Assembly (NCBI RefSeq): GCF_938028825.1
Contig: NZ_CALIZP010000010.1
Coordinates: forward strand, 1 to 54,630
Origin: an uncultured Cardiobacterium sp.
GTDB taxonomy: Bacteria; Pseudomonadota; Gammaproteobacteria; Cardiobacteriales; Cardiobacteriaceae
Length of the DNA: 54,630 nucleotides
Reading direction: 5' to 3'
Below, piece after piece: positions 54,422 through 54,630 of this stretch. The translations under genes and the position numbers were made by a program. Numbering within the stretch: the stretch's first letter is position 1; each line of letters begins with the position of its first letter. The notes beneath the pieces were generated by a model. It did no database searches, had not been told where the DNA came from, and saw only the letters and a list, made by a program, of their open reading frames with translations.

Positions 54422-54630
54422 TCAGAGGTTCTTCGCCAGCACGGTGTATTCGCCGACGGCGCCGAGATCGGCCTGCACCCGCCAGCCGCTGCCTTTGGCG
54501 GCAGGGACGGTGTCGCCGCTCTTCGCGTCGCGCAGTTCGCCGAGGGTGAGATGGCGGTTACCGCCCGGCTGGATGAGTTCGATGCTGTCGCCGCTGGCGA
54601 AGTGGTTTTTCGCTTCAATGGTGGCAAGGC
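54422..54630 (-). CDS. YegQ/TrhP-like U32 family protein, C-terminal part (cut by window edge)
   Basis: The last 69 residues of a minus-strand frame read TIEAKNHFASGDSIELIQPG, then HLTLGELRD, ending GEYTVLAKNL. The EAKNxFxxGDxxELxxPxG pattern is the C-terminal beta-barrel of YegQ/TrhP-type U32 proteins, which act in forming 5-hydroxyuridine at tRNA position 34. The catalytic part lies outside the window, so this rests on the tail alone. A related U32 protein (RlhA, UbiU/V) would usually lack this exact tail. Confidence 0.7.
   Translation of the reverse strand, partial: LATIEAKNHFASGDSIELIQPGGNRHLTLGELRDAKSGDTVPAAKGSGWRVQADLGAVGEYTVLAKNL

Overview
The window looks like a chromosomal segment of a GC-rich gammaproteobacterium with an outer membrane, most likely from the Cardiobacteriaceae (Cardiobacterium-like). 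That placement is an inference from gene content and order, not from a database match. It rests on the orders tilS-pyrG-kdsA-eno-ftsB, hemA-prfA-prmC, lolB-(tRNA-Gln)-prs-rplY-pth-ychF, and bcp/dapA-bamC, on LPS, Lol and Bam functions, and on several surface lipoproteins with TbpB-like beta-barrels. Nearly all coding sequence is GC-rich. The clear AT-rich exceptions are an islet at about 490-3735, the small gene at 17546-17823 and the vWA gene near 34155-34712.

Left end (1-3735): a transposase fragment at the edge and a MITE-like element lie beside an AT-rich, probably acquired defence module. The module has a McrB-like AAA+ NTPase broken by one in-frame TAG, a LlaJI/McrC-like nuclease subunit and a small unknown third gene, all overlapping. 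Region 3738-15688: a lytic transglycosylase, two tandem TbpB-like surface lipoproteins, the tilS-pyrG-kdsA-eno-ftsB operon, ilvE, a metallophosphoesterase and a third TbpB-like lipoprotein. Region 16264-25065: mevalonate kinase, a small membrane-protein gene interrupted by a run of 21 G on its coding strand (out of frame as assembled, so probably phase-variable), a YdbL-like lipoprotein, efp, ychF, pth, rplY, prs, tRNA-Gln, lolB and a TPR protein. The usual ispE gene is missing between lolB and prs, which fits an organism that makes isoprenoids from mevalonate.

Region 25124-34712: hemA-prfA, a small membrane protein, prmC, manA, a tightly overlapping three-gene operon (UPF0266 membrane protein, small VbhA-like protein, SUKH-like protein), pbpC and an orphan TerY-like vWA protein. 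Region 34794-43133: the SstT transporter, an ABC exporter with a membrane-protein partner, glutaredoxin 2, rapZ, fumC, a lipoprotein whose leader contains a MITE end, and a PepSY protein. Region 43336-54630: a BrnT/BrnA-type toxin-antitoxin pair, uvrA, bcp, dapA-bamC, an ADP-ribosylglycohydrolase, dhaM-dhaK (no dhaL seen), znuA with a long His/Asp-rich loop, and the C-terminal end of a YegQ/TrhP-type U32 protein at the right edge.

The strongest unexpected signals are the G21 on/off switch inside the small two-helix membrane protein gene, the ispE-for-mevalonate-kinase exchange, the amber-interrupted McrB/LlaJI module, the mosaic tandem surface lipoproteins with a homopolymeric A tract in their promoter region, and a MITE whose terminal sequence recurs directly upstream of another lipoprotein gene. 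Intrinsic terminators are abundant and many are perfect bidirectional palindromes.
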